A stretch of 64,000 nucleotides of DNA from Desmonostoc muscorum LEGE 12446 (GCF_015207005.2 NZ_JADEXS020000002.1:1-64000), one strand, 5' to 3'; counted from the first letter of the stretch, positions 45,436 to 55,292 are shown. A program made the numbers and translations. Notes: generated by a model from the letters alone, not told the origin.

Positions 45436-46584
45436 TTATGCCACCTTCTCAATTTGCGCTCTAAACCGCATAAACAAACCAAACGCATCAATCAACCTAA
45501 AGGACAAAGCTTCCTGCTCTCGGAAAGTACGGTAATAATCATTACTTTTATCCTTGAATACTTCTTGTACCTGTTGCTGTAAGTCAGCACCCCAATAAGT
45601 TGAAATTTCTTGAAAGCACTCTTGTAACTCTTGCTCTAAGTACAATGCTGCGCCACCACTCAAAATCACCTCGTTCACCGCAGGTAAAGTTGATTCCAGC
45701 CAATCGTAAAGCCTAGACCAATACTCAGCTTTAGCAGTAGCAATGGCATTAACAATCATCTGCAATTCATAATCAAGATTTTTAGGTTCTCTACTTTTGA
45801 CCAGAGTGCGAATTGCTTGGTTATCAGTCGTGATATCTGAACCAGCTGCATAGATGGCAGAGGTCAAAGCAGTGGCATCCTGTCCCGATGTGCGCTCAAT
45901 TACTCGCTTTACCATTTGGTGAAAGCCCAGCCCATTGGTGTAACCCGCCGTCATCTTGCCCCGTTCAAATAATAGAAGGCTGGTATTGCGATGCCCGAAC
46001 ATTAGCACTGCGATGGTTTGAGCGTTAAACCATTCTTTACCATTCTGGCGTTGGCGAATCATTGCCAATCCCGCACCTTCGGGTAAACACTCGAATCTCT
46101 CCAGCTTCACCCGCAACCTTTGACCCCGAAACCTAAAATCCTTGAGTGCAGACTGCAACTGTTGCTCAAATGCTTGGCGATTTTGATATTCACCATAGGG
46201 TAGTAGTGAGGTCAGTGATAGTGAAAACCTGTTAGGCAATTTGTTATGTTGAGCGATCGCACCAATAACCGCTAAGGCTTTGTGAATTGAGGTTTCGTAC
46301 TTGAGCTTATCGAGTCTGGCAGATGCTGAAAACTGCCGTGCGAGGAATCCAACTACTGTACATTGTGTATCACTATCTGTCGGACTTGACACCCAGGCTT
46401 CATCTGCTGGTTTAGGAGATTCAAGACCCTTGCGACTCGACATATAAGCGTCAATCGAACTTTGAGGCAACTTCAGCATCTCTGGTTCCATTGTCATCAA
46501 ATGTGGTTTGCCTTCAGTTGCTAGTTCGTAAACAATCTTGGTCAAGGAAGCACCAGGGTCAAAACTGACTATCAGGTTTGACAT
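45436..46584 (-). CDS. parM: ParM/StbA-type actin-like ATPase
   Basis: 382 aa with the actin-fold nucleotide-binding motifs: phosphate 1 (VSFDPGASLTKIVY), an Ala/Gly-rich phosphate 2 region near VLMFGHRNTSLLLF, and the adenosine motif (EVILSGGAALYLEQEL). Such proteins form filaments that push plasmid copies apart, with a ParR adaptor on a centromere. Iterons upstream (46772-46951) and the next gene fit this. PRTRC system protein D is also of this fold, so it could instead belong with the cluster at 61.7-64 kb. Confidence 0.82.
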   Translation of the reverse strand: MSNLIVSFDPGASLTKIVYELATEGKPHLMTMEPEMLKLPQSSIDAYMSSRKGLESPKPADEAWVSSPTDSDTQCTVVGFLARQFSASARLDKLKYETSIHKALAVIGAIAQHNKLPNRFSLSLTSLLPYGEYQNRQAFEQQLQSALKDFRFRGQRLRVKLERFECLPEGAGLAMIRQRQNGKEWFNAQTIAVLMFGHRNTSLLLFERGKMTAGYTNGLGFHQMVKRVIERTSGQDATALTSAIYAAGSDITTDNQAIRTLVKSREPKNLDYELQMIVNAIATAKAEYWSRLYDWLESTLPAVNEVILSGGAALYLEQELQECFQEISTYWGADLQQQVQEVFKDKSNDYYRTFREQEALSFRLIDAFGLFMRFRAQIEKVA

Positions 46585-46771
46585 TGACTGTGGTTGTGAT
46601 TATCCATAAAAGCTGCTTTTAACTTAAATGCAAATACTGGCTGTGAACATCACTCTACTGACCATTTTGTTGAAGGCAAATTTTATCCAGTTGGTTATTC
46701 TTTTTTCGCTGCTGTTAATTAAGTCGTTACTTTTCTGCTAAGAAATTCGATTTAGAAAAGTGTGCCATAAC

Positions 46772-46951
46772 AGATCCATGCCAGATCCACAAACGAGCCA
46801 TTGCAGATCCATTACAGTGACAATGTTGATCCAATAGAGATCCATTTGTCTGAGATACGTATTCTATGTATAATTTTTATTTGCAACAATGCTTGACTAT
46901 TGACAAAGATTATGCGATGAGAGATCCAATACAAATCCCTCAGAGATCCAT
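46772..46951. repeat. AGATCCA iterons upstream of parM (candidate parC)
   Basis: AGATCCA or TGATCCA occurs at about 46772, 46783, 46805, 46828, 46838, 46922 and 46943, mostly followed by (T/A)(T/A). All are in one orientation. The position directly upstream of the ParM-like gene fits a parC centromere and promoter-operator. Confidence 0.75.
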
Positions 46952-47004
46952 TACATATTCATCTAACAGTTGATTCGAGCAGCCCAAAAAAACCTTTGGT
47001 GAGT

Positions 47005-47122
47005 AGCAAGCTATGTTGCTGTCCGGACATTTTTTCTCTTGAGAAAAAACGCACCCCCAGGTGCGGCAACAAACTTGCCCTCCTTTCACGGTTCCCCTAC
47101 CTCAGTAGGTTAACCACCGTGA
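47005..47122. other. Candidate oriT: series of hairpins upstream of mobC
   Basis: Successive inverted repeats: AGCAA/TTGCT (about 47006-47020), GTCCGGAC (47021-47028), TTTTTTCTC/GAGAAAAAA (47030-47049), GCACC/GGTGC (47051-47064), GGCAA/TTGCC (47065-47079), and TCACGGT ... ACCGTGA enclosing CCTAC/GTAGG (47086-47122). Placement upstream of mobC and the relaxase gene fits an origin of transfer. The nick site is not known. Confidence 0.6.
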
Positions 47123-47362
47123 CAGAGGGGAAGATGATACGAAAATTCTCTCTGGGAGTTCAGCCTGGAAAATTTCTGCAAGGTTTGGACTGATTGGCTA
47201 CGCCCCGCCGCGATCGCTTTCGCTATATCGACGAGATACTCCTGAGCAACGCTATCTTGACTTTCTTAGTACCCAAGCAAAGCTATTGCAGCGCATTTCA
47301 TGATCTCGTATCGCATCTTGGTATCGAACCAGAATCGTAAGTAACCGCTTGGTCAATGACAA

Positions 47363-47770
47363 ATGATAGTGCAGTCGTCAAACTTAAAACAGCTAATGAC
47401 TAATGCATCAATAATGCGACAAAAACGCTCACACAGGATAGACATTAGACTGACTTTGGCAGAATACGAGAAAGCACAGCTAATGGCAGATGAAAATAAT
47501 CTCACTATGAGTGAGTTGTTTCGTGCCAAGACTCTGAAAAATAGATTGCCCAGGCGTGTCACCAAAGTAGCAGGCCAAACTTACTGGGAGTTGGGGAAAA
47601 TAGGTAACAATCTCAACCAAATAGCTAAAGCAATCAATACTTCAGTACTCATGGGAGAACCTGTGGTTGTAGATAGAGCATTGTTGTCACAGGTAAGAGA
47701 TTTGGTGAAACAGGTGCGCCGAGAGATTGCTGAAATTGATTTAATCACTGATTTACAAGATGAAGCATGA
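47363..47770 (+). CDS. mobC: MobC-type relaxosome accessory protein
   Basis: 135 aa; the true start may be an internal ATG (47399 or 47414). The N-terminal RRQKRSHRIDIRLTLAEYEK-like region fits a ribbon-helix-helix DNA-binding motif. The middle YWELGKIGNNLNQIAKAIN is the signature of the bacterial MobC family. MobC opens DNA at oriT for the relaxase. The stop overlaps the relaxase start (ATGA), so the two are coupled. Confidence 0.85.
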   Translation: MIVQSSNLKQLMTNASIMRQKRSHRIDIRLTLAEYEKAQLMADENNLTMSELFRAKTLKNRLPRRVTKVAGQTYWELGKIGNNLNQIAKAINTSVLMGEPVVVDRALLSQVRDLVKQVRREIAEIDLITDLQDEA

Positions 47771-49272
47771 TTGGCAAGCACATCAAAGGTAAAAGTTTCC
47801 GGGGACTGCTAAACTACCTCTTTGGCAAAGATGGGGCAAGACAAATCGGTGGGAATATGGAAGGAACAAACCCACGCGAACTAGCAGCTGAATTTGGTAT
47901 ATCTCGAAGATTAAACCCGAAGGTGAGCAGGGCTGTTTATCATGCTTCTCTGAGTTTGGCCCATAAAGAGAGTTTAGATGATGATACTTGGGATGAAATC
48001 GCCCAGAAGTATCTGCAAGCAATGGGTTTTGATATGAACCAATATGTCGTAGTGCGGCATACTGACCGGACTCATGAACACATACATATTGCTGCCAGTC
48101 GCATTCAATTAGATGGCACTACAGTTTCTGATAGCTGGGATGATCGCAGAAGTGAAGCGGTAATTCGTAAGTTGGAGCAGGAATACAATTTGCAATCGGT
48201 GCAACCAAGTTGGGAAAAAGATAAGCATAGTCCAACTACTGGCGAACGTAGGCACATTGCCAGAACTGGAGAGGAAAGCGTTAGAGTCAGACTTCAGCGA
48301 TCGCTCGACCAATCAACCCACGACCATCCCACTATGCCAGAGCTAATAGAGCGAACGCAACAACAAGGTATTAATGTCCGCGTTGGTTATACTCGCACAG
48401 GCATTGTCAAAGGCATTAGTTACCAACTTGATGGTGTGGCTTTTAGTGGTACGCATCTCGGTAAAGCATATACCTTTCCTGGTTTACAAAAGCATCGAGG
48501 GGTAAACTACAGTCCCAAGCGGGATGACAAACGCATCCAGAAACTCATGGAACAAGCTGTCGAAAATCCCACACCAGCAGTACCTCCAAAACAGGATGAC
48601 AAACGCATAAAGAAACTGATGGAGCAAACTGTTGAAAATCCCACGCCAGCAGTTACTCAAACAAACTCCTTGCCTATACCAGAACCAACAAACTGGGAGC
48701 AAATACGCCTAAAGTTAAGCCAGCAGTACAATTTACCCAATTCTCTGCTCACAGAACTGTATGAAAAGGGTTGGCTCTATGCAAGTCAAACAGGTCAAGC
48801 AATATTTGTGGAACGCACACTCGATGATCTTCCAACTTTTGCCAAGCAGCTAGAACCAACAGGTAACTTCACCGCCATTACTCTCAACTCTGAACCGACA
48901 AAAGAAGGTAGTTTTTGGATTGCTACAGATGCCACAGTAGAAAGAGCAGTGCTACTAAGTGACCCGATTGAAGTTCTCTCTGTCATTGCCTTAGAATCAA
49001 CTGTTGATAAAGAAAAGCGCAAACCTACATTGTATTGGAGTGTAGGCGATAGCGAGCAAATACCTTTAGAATTTTTGCGAGCGATCGATACAGTGGTCAT
49101 CGCTTTTAAAGATCATAAGAAAGTTGAGAACTTGATAGCTGAGATACTGGCTGAACTACCTCAAGCCAAACAAGTTTCTCCCAGTGAAGCTGGTTGGAAT
49201 GGGATGCTAACTAACAATCACTTGCAACCCAACCAAAGGCGAATCCCAGAGCTTCAAAATTGGGAACTTTGA
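47767..49272 (+). CDS. Relaxase/mobilisation nuclease (MobP/VirD2-like)
   Basis: 501 aa. The relaxase domain covers residues 1 to about 160. It starts KGKSFRGLLNYLFGKDGAR and holds the three-His metal motif HTDRTHEHIHIAASRI and the QYVVVRHTD strand. A Tyr near the start or at FRGLLNY is a candidate nucleophile. After residue 240 comes a two-copy internal repeat (DDKRIxKLMEQxVENPTPAV). The C-terminal domain (residues about 330-470) resembles a toprim- or primase-adjacent segment often fused in cyanobacterial relaxases. It nicks oriT and leads the strand in transfer. No type IV secretion genes are in the window, so it is mobilisable at least. Confidence 0.88.
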   Translation: MIGKHIKGKSFRGLLNYLFGKDGARQIGGNMEGTNPRELAAEFGISRRLNPKVSRAVYHASLSLAHKESLDDDTWDEIAQKYLQAMGFDMNQYVVVRHTDRTHEHIHIAASRIQLDGTTVSDSWDDRRSEAVIRKLEQEYNLQSVQPSWEKDKHSPTTGERRHIARTGEESVRVRLQRSLDQSTHDHPTMPELIERTQQQGINVRVGYTRTGIVKGISYQLDGVAFSGTHLGKAYTFPGLQKHRGVNYSPKRDDKRIQKLMEQAVENPTPAVPPKQDDKRIKKLMEQTVENPTPAVTQTNSLPIPEPTNWEQIRLKLSQQYNLPNSLLTELYEKGWLYASQTGQAIFVERTLDDLPTFAKQLEPTGNFTAITLNSEPTKEGSFWIATDATVERAVLLSDPIEVLSVIALESTVDKEKRKPTLYWSVGDSEQIPLEFLRAIDTVVIAFKDHKKVENLIAEILAELPQAKQVSPSEAGWNGMLTNNHLQPNQRRIPELQNWEL

Positions 49273-49404
49273 TATCAGTTATCATTTTTTCCTGAGTGAG
49301 CCAAGCTAATTAAAGGTTTCAGGCAAAAATTTATATGTGAAGAAGCTGGTTCTAGCGCAGCTAACGCCACTTATAGAGGGATAAATTCTCTAGGCGTAAC
49401 TGCC

Positions 49405-50736
49405 ATGATCTTCAATCCCAGACAAACAACTATTAAATTTCTTAGACAAATAGGCTTTACCACCGGAACCAAAATTTGGCTCAGGATTTCTTGGGACTTG
49501 CCCACAAACCTAATACCTAAAAACTGGAATCACTACTGCCGCAATGATCAATTTGTCTACTCCCACTACATTCTCTGCGGTAAAATCACCCAGCAAGGAT
49601 TTCAACTCTACTGCTGCACGAAAGGAGGTCGAGACAAACAGGGCAACACCTGCTGGCGTCTGACACCTAAACGCTATGCTGATGGTTGGGCATTGGCATT
49701 TAAAATGTCATATCTTGGTGCTACAGTCAGCTTTTACCCCAACCAACCAGACAAGGGAATCAGCAATCAGCACGTTAGTCAATGCCAATGTTTATTCTAC
49801 GAAATTGATGATTTGGCATTGAGTGAGCAGCGACAAGCTGTAGACTGGCTAAAGGATGAAATGAACTTGGAACCCGCCGCCGTAGTTTATACAGGTGGAA
49901 AATCCCTGCACGTTTACTTTAAATGCAGCCATTCCTTGAATCCTGCTGAATGGCTGTACCTCAATCGCCAACTGACGATTATCCAAAACGCAGATCCAGC
50001 CATTTGCAACTTAGCTCGTTCCATGAGACTGCCAGGTATGGTTCGCAGACGGGTGGTAGATGGAATATTGAGTGGAACCATCCCCATTACCCTAGAGCAT
50101 TGGTCAAACTGTCAGTACAATGTGGAAGAACTAGAAACCGCATTTGACTCTACAGCCTTATTTCCCTACGAACTTTCTGAGCAACGCTGGCGCAAGTGGG
50201 TGCAGCTTCTCACAAGAGCGAAAAATGGAGAAGTTATCGACCCACAAGCAGCGCTACTGCAACCTTCTGTGACTGTCCCTCGCTCAACCTTACATTGCCG
50301 ACGAGGGACAGTCACACAGGCTACAACCAGAGATAATCGCTCATCTCTTAAACAACTACGCGCTAGCGGAGTGTCTGTTCCTTTGTCTATCTGTTTAACT
50401 TTGAGCGATCGCACTTTACTAATTTATGGTGAATCTGAGGGAAACAGAAACAATTCTGGCTACAAATTAGCTCGTAATCTACTAGGTACATCTAATTTAC
50501 TCACTAGACACAGAATCGCTTATCATCCTGAACCACGCCAACTATTTGACCGATATTGCGATCGCTGTACACCTACACTTGAATCAACTGAGGCAGATAC
50601 AATTTGGCACAGTGCAAATAAAACAACAGCCTTTGCCAGTCGGGACTTTGGCTCAATTGTCATGAGTATTCGTGAGTGGAAGTTACACCGCAAATCAAAA
50701 AAGCAATGCGTAAGAAAACCAAAAAAAATTAGTTAA
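49405..50736 (+). CDS. AEP-type plasmid primase
   Basis: 443 aa. The archaeo-eukaryotic primase motifs can be placed: acidic motif I in CLFYEIDDLALSEQ, the sxH motif in VVYTGGKSLHVYF, and a downstream MRLPGMVRR. The N-terminus (about 120 residues) has a CxxCtKGG-like region. The last third has paired Cys (YCDRC) and basic ends. No helicase domain is fused. It lies 130 bases after the relaxase, suggesting a joint role in strand transfer or plasmid replication initiation. Family level is fairly sure; subclass is not. Confidence 0.72.
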   Translation: MIFNPRQTTIKFLRQIGFTTGTKIWLRISWDLPTNLIPKNWNHYCRNDQFVYSHYILCGKITQQGFQLYCCTKGGRDKQGNTCWRLTPKRYADGWALAFKMSYLGATVSFYPNQPDKGISNQHVSQCQCLFYEIDDLALSEQRQAVDWLKDEMNLEPAAVVYTGGKSLHVYFKCSHSLNPAEWLYLNRQLTIIQNADPAICNLARSMRLPGMVRRRVVDGILSGTIPITLEHWSNCQYNVEELETAFDSTALFPYELSEQRWRKWVQLLTRAKNGEVIDPQAALLQPSVTVPRSTLHCRRGTVTQATTRDNRSSLKQLRASGVSVPLSICLTLSDRTLLIYGESEGNRNNSGYKLARNLLGTSNLLTRHRIAYHPEPRQLFDRYCDRCTPTLESTEADTIWHSANKTTAFASRDFGSIVMSIREWKLHRKSKKQCVRKPKKIS

Positions 50737-50948
50737 CGCGAGGTTGACAAAATCGATGTAACCTATTTTCAAACATCTCCCTATTGTGGGGAAATGTTTG
50801 AAAAGCCTACGCCAACTGATATAAATTAAATAGCATTGCTTGAAATGAGCTAAAAAATTGCAAAATACAACAGATAAAAATAATCTATATACCGTCCGAT
50901 GCAAAACATTTATTAGGCTGCTCTGAACTTAAAGGAACTCTACACACT

Positions 50949-52742
50949 TTATTCCTCTACAAGAGTTATGCCAGGAAGTTTTAGCATACAAGTCAAATTT
51001 GCCTGTCCCGGAGTTCCATCCGCTTTCAAACGAGTCTTGCTAGCCGAGAAGAAAATCTGCTTTCTTGCCCTAGTTACTCCTACATAAAACACACTTAATT
51101 CTTCTAAAAATTTTTTCTCATTTATACTATCTACCTTTAAATTACAGTTGCTTTTGTGGTTGCAAGATCCACATAGTCCATACCAATTGGGCATAGAATA
51201 TTGCTCCATGTCTGGCATTAAAACATAATCCCATTCCAACCCTTTTGCCCCATGAATAGTTGAAATAATGGTATTTTCACTAACGTATTCCATATTTTGT
51301 TTCAAATTTTTATTTTCAAAAGTGTCTCTTATCAAAACCAATTTATCTTCAACACTTAGAAAAGAATAATCACCTAAAATTCTGTACAAAAAGACCTCTA
51401 ATAAATTCAGTAGAGATGTTATTTCTGGCGTTATTTTGTCCTTAAATGATTTTTCAACATTAGAATAAAACTTATTCAGTGTCCCTTTGGAAATTCTTAT
51501 ATCACTTTGTATCTGTTTGCTAAATTGAGAAGAACACTCTCGGTGAAATCTCAAATATTCTGGTGAATCTTCATTAAACAAACCATAAAAATAGGGAACC
51601 TTTTTACTGTCTAGTAAATCAATAATCTTATTAATATTTTTTCCTCCACTTCTAACCAGAATTGCAATCTTGCACGCTTTTTCTTGCTCTAAAGCTAATA
51701 AATAATTTATTTTTTGTGCGATTTTTTCTCCCTCTTCTAATTGATTATTAACGGATATAACTGAAACTTCTGTGTTTATTATAATACTTGGATTAGCAGG
51801 ATTTTCTCCGTTTAATCTGATATTTTTATCCAGTTGAAGCATCTGTGGATTAGACATAAATCTATAGTTCTTTTCTAGGGTTATCCTATCCATAGAGAAC
51901 AATTGCTCTGCTTCAACTATTAAATTGGGTATAGCGCCTATAAAACCATATATCCTTTGTAAGGAGTCTCCCATAAAAACTAATTGTGATTCTTCAGAAA
52001 CTAATTTTTTCAACAAAGTCCAACTTAGGATATTAGTATCCTGAAACTCATCTACAATAATCACAGGAAAGTAGCCTTGATAAAATTTAAGTAACTCCGT
52101 GTAATTGACAAATAACCTTAGCGTGAGCGCAAGGATTCCATTAAAACTTATACAATCCTTATCGAGAAAGCTTTTTATGATTCCATCCGTGTATGAATTG
52201 AATAATTTTGATAGATGTTGCTTGTCTACAGACTTAACAGCGTCACTATATTTAGCAAAAAATAAAGCTTTTTCAGAGGATATTCCTAAAAGCTCAGTAA
52301 TTTGTTCAGTCTTGGAGTCATCTACAGATTTCAGTAAATCTAAATTGGCAAGATTGGGATGTAGTAGATACCCATACCTTTTTAGAATATGTCTACAAAA
52401 TCCATGATAATTTGAGACAAATAATTTTTCGCTAATTCTGAGTTTATTTGAATTGTTGACCTGAATCAGATGAGGCAATTGTTCAGAAAGCTCTTTTTTA
52501 ATCTTATATGCTGCATTAACGCTATATGTTAATGCAAGAATTTTCTTAGGATTAAAAATTCGCCCAGTAGCCAGTAGATAAGCTACTTTGCTGATCATGG
52601 TTTTTGTCTTCCCATAACCAGCAGGAGCCTCAATAATAAGTCTCTTAGATTCCGAGAAAATAACCTCAAGCTGCTTCTCATCACCAGAATGCAAGGTTCT
52701 AAGCTTCTGGAATAGTTGGTTTTGTTCTGATTGATCCAGCAT
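50949..52742 (-). CDS. gajB: UvrD-like helicase, GajB of a Gabija-type defence system
   Basis: 597-aa superfamily 1A helicase. Motif I is EAPAGYGKTKTM, motif II IIVDEFQDTN, motif III FMGDSLQRIYGFIGA, motif V STIHGAKGLEWDYV and motif VI VGVTRARKQ. A CxxC...C cluster (CGSCNHKSNC) lies near the end. It overlaps the OLD-nuclease gene by 44 bases. An OLD nuclease plus UvrD-type helicase pair is the definition of Gabija, an anti-phage system that cleaves phage DNA when nucleotide levels fall. The protein is longer than the best-known GajB. Confidence 0.85.
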   Translation of the reverse strand: MLDQSEQNQLFQKLRTLHSGDEKQLEVIFSESKRLIIEAPAGYGKTKTMISKVAYLLATGRIFNPKKILALTYSVNAAYKIKKELSEQLPHLIQVNNSNKLRISEKLFVSNYHGFCRHILKRYGYLLHPNLANLDLLKSVDDSKTEQITELLGISSEKALFFAKYSDAVKSVDKQHLSKLFNSYTDGIIKSFLDKDCISFNGILALTLRLFVNYTELLKFYQGYFPVIIVDEFQDTNILSWTLLKKLVSEESQLVFMGDSLQRIYGFIGAIPNLIVEAEQLFSMDRITLEKNYRFMSNPQMLQLDKNIRLNGENPANPSIIINTEVSVISVNNQLEEGEKIAQKINYLLALEQEKACKIAILVRSGGKNINKIIDLLDSKKVPYFYGLFNEDSPEYLRFHRECSSQFSKQIQSDIRISKGTLNKFYSNVEKSFKDKITPEITSLLNLLEVFLYRILGDYSFLSVEDKLVLIRDTFENKNLKQNMEYVSENTIISTIHGAKGLEWDYVLMPDMEQYSMPNWYGLCGSCNHKSNCNLKVDSINEKKFLEELSVFYVGVTRARKQIFFSASKTRLKADGTPGQANLTCMLKLPGITLVEE

Positions 52743-54453
52743 TTTTTGATAATTTAACTGCGTTTTGAATTAAATCTTTATAAACTTGGGGAATACCAGT
52801 AACATAATTACCCAAGTCTCCTCCATCCAAAATACTCTTACTATTTCTCATGATCTTAAGAATATCTTCCTTTGATAAATCCTTAAGCTCTTGAATTTTA
52901 TCTGGCGATAACAACTCTAACTGTGGATAAATAAGATTCTGAGGATCGAGAAGAACACCTATACTTTTAGCTTTGCCAATGAAAAAGTTAGCCTTTCTTT
53001 CATTAGGAAATTCTTGTTCTAAGTATTTTATGTAGTCTATTAAGCTGAAGCTTTCATATATATCCTCTTCAAAGTCTTGTCCTTGAGTAAAAGACAAACC
53101 TATAAGATCGCTGTATCTTGATTCTTGATCGCGATCCATTAATCCGATATTTTTAATACCGAACTCATCTAATAATTTCATTAAAGATGGAATTGACTTT
53201 GCACCTCCCGCTTGAATAATACTAATTCCAAATTCATCCAGGTCAATATTCATCCTCTCACTAAAAATGGGGAGAGCGCCAAGTTCTGTGTCACCCTCTA
53301 CTAAAATCACTACTTTTGAAAAGAACGCTTCTTTAATATAAGGTAAATTTTTAAGTAATTGCTTTTCTGTAGCTTCATCAAGTTTTATATCAAACCCACT
53401 TTTAACAATCAGATGACCATTTTCATCTTTACAAAATCTCAAAAACTTCCTGTAGTCATTAAGTAAAATATTAGGCGAATGTGAAACAACTAAAATTTGT
53501 CCAAGTAGCCTATCTATTTGAAATATATCTGAAAGCAAGGAACTAAAATCCGGTTCCTCATTGTTTACTACTCGCACAAGGTATTTGATTAAAGTTCTCT
53601 GTGCATAAGGATGCAAATGAATCTCAGGCTCATCCAAACCTATTAGAATTGGAATACATTTTTTTGAGCTTGAGCTATCTTCAACAATACATCTATCTAA
53701 CCTCTGCTTGTTTAGACTTAACAGCCTCTCAAGAATTGACAAAGTGATAATTATTGAAAATTGTACGCCGTAACCTACGTTTTCTAAAGTTCGGTTGTTA
53801 TCATCAGTCAATAGTATGAGTTTTGCCAACAAATCCTCTTTATTTTCTTCTCTGATAGCTTGTATAGAGAAGTCTTTAAAAGACTTTATTTTTTGCAAGG
53901 TTTGATTAACTTCGGTTAGAAATTCATCAATCTTTTCTGTAATTACAAAATCAGAGTCTTGTAACCTCCCATCTTGTAGATATTTTATTATGATGTGATT
54001 CAGAAACTTTCCAACACCTCGATTATTAGAAAAATTTAGTTCTGATGATGGATTTCTAAGTGAGTCATAGTTTATGTAATTAACACATCTAACTATGCTG
54101 CTTAAGATAGTTGTTCCTGACTCTTTATGTTGAAATTTAATTCCTTCGTCAGGAGATTCTTGGATAGCGACTATATTAATTTTTTCTCTATCGCTAGGAT
54201 CAAATAGGTCATCAAAGAAACCTTGCTCAATATCTGATAATCTCAATGAAAAAGAGATATGAATTGGATCATCTAGATTTAGAAAGTCTGATTCGCTAAA
54301 ACTATTTCTGGCGAATAGGATATTTAATAAATAAAGTAAATTGGATTTCCCTAAATTATTTTCTCCAATAATAAAGTTTGTTGTAGGATGAAAATTTATT
54401 TTCACACCATCTAAGTTTCGATAGTTTTTGATCTCAAGTGTAGAAATTTTCAT
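52699..54453 (-). CDS. gajA: OLD-family nuclease, GajA of a Gabija-type defence system
   Basis: 584 aa. The ABC-type ATPase half has Walker A (FIIGENNLGKSNLL) and Walker B (ILIGLDEPEIHLHPYAQR). The TOPRIM half has VEGDTELG and LMDRDQESR, the E and D-x-D metal ligands. The length fits GajA. It is followed by gajB with a 44-base overlap, so they are co-translated. ATP binding normally holds the nuclease off. Other OLD-type systems (for example class 1 OLD alone) lack the helicase, so Gabija is the best fit. Confidence 0.87.
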   Translation of the reverse strand: MKISTLEIKNYRNLDGVKINFHPTTNFIIGENNLGKSNLLYLLNILFARNSFSESDFLNLDDPIHISFSLRLSDIEQGFFDDLFDPSDREKINIVAIQESPDEGIKFQHKESGTTILSSIVRCVNYINYDSLRNPSSELNFSNNRGVGKFLNHIIIKYLQDGRLQDSDFVITEKIDEFLTEVNQTLQKIKSFKDFSIQAIREENKEDLLAKLILLTDDNNRTLENVGYGVQFSIIITLSILERLLSLNKQRLDRCIVEDSSSSKKCIPILIGLDEPEIHLHPYAQRTLIKYLVRVVNNEEPDFSSLLSDIFQIDRLLGQILVVSHSPNILLNDYRKFLRFCKDENGHLIVKSGFDIKLDEATEKQLLKNLPYIKEAFFSKVVILVEGDTELGALPIFSERMNIDLDEFGISIIQAGGAKSIPSLMKLLDEFGIKNIGLMDRDQESRYSDLIGLSFTQGQDFEEDIYESFSLIDYIKYLEQEFPNERKANFFIGKAKSIGVLLDPQNLIYPQLELLSPDKIQELKDLSKEDILKIMRNSKSILDGGDLGNYVTGIPQVYKDLIQNAVKLSKNAGSIRTKPTIPEA

Positions 54454-54569
54454 ATAGCCTAGTTTCTATGTAAACTGCTCTATATTCTAACTTGATAAAG
54501 TTGAAAAGCCCGAAATTCACAATTCACATAACCTTGACGGCGACTTTTTTAATGGATACATATAGTCGC

Positions 54570-55220
54570 TTATTTTTGTTGTCTCTGGCTTGAGTTGTGT
54601 ATAGTTGGTAAATAAGACTGACGATAATTGTTCTTAGCCATCAGCCTAGCCTCACGCTTTGTCCACTGTTTTTGTAAAGGGACATCAGCCAATCTTTGTA
54701 ATAATATGAATACACTATCATCTCCAGTCAACCGAGCGATGATTTGAGCGATCGCCTTACAACAACTCCAAGGATGACGCACCACCTGAACTTCTGCAAA
54801 TCTCACCACACCCCAATTGCGCTCTAAGAAAAAACGGTTACGGATTTTATCATCATCAACATCAATGCAGTGGTGAGGTTTACCTGTATCTCCAGCATAA
54901 GGTTCATCAATCTCAATATCGAGAGCTAACCCAGAAAACCGATGGTAAAGGATAAAATCAGCCGAGTAACGTCGAGACGAACCAGGAATTTCAAATTCCA
55001 CCGCTTGACAGATAAGATTCTCTAGAAAAGCACACAGTAAATGGCGAAAAAATTGCTTTTCACTGACACCTTGCTTGGGCGTACCATTTCCATTTGGTAA
55101 TTGAACGCATCCTTGAAACGAAGCTTTCAAATGCTCCTGACTTGTAGAATCTTTAGTGTATAAACGTCTCACTAGTGGTGGATAAAGAATAATTGGATAG
55201 TACCCAGTAAACATAACCAC
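54570..55220 (-). CDS. PD-(D/E)XK-like nuclease-fold protein
   Basis: 216 aa. The central part reads RRYSADFILYHRFSGLALDIEIDEPY, then KIRNRFFLERNWGVVRFAEVQVV. D ... E-x-D/E with a following basic helix and the RNW-VRF pattern fit the Vsr/DUF559-like branch of restriction-nuclease folds. The N- and C-termini are basic. It lies upstream of the Gabija pair on the same strand and downstream of the outer group II intron. In the intron-free state it would follow the 83-aa gene at 59712-59960 by about 50 bases. A defence role is possible, not shown. Confidence 0.65.
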   Translation of the reverse strand: MVMFTGYYPIILYPPLVRRLYTKDSTSQEHLKASFQGCVQLPNGNGTPKQGVSEKQFFRHLLCAFLENLICQAVEFEIPGSSRRYSADFILYHRFSGLALDIEIDEPYAGDTGKPHHCIDVDDDKIRNRFFLERNWGVVRFAEVQVVRHPWSCCKAIAQIIARLTGDDSVFILLQRLADVPLQKQWTKREARLMAKNNYRQSYLPTIHNSSQRQQK

Positions 55221-55292
55221 ACATTTGTTAAACTTTTACCAATCAAAAAGAACAAAATAAAGATAATAACTAGGTTGAGTCGATGGCGGGTA

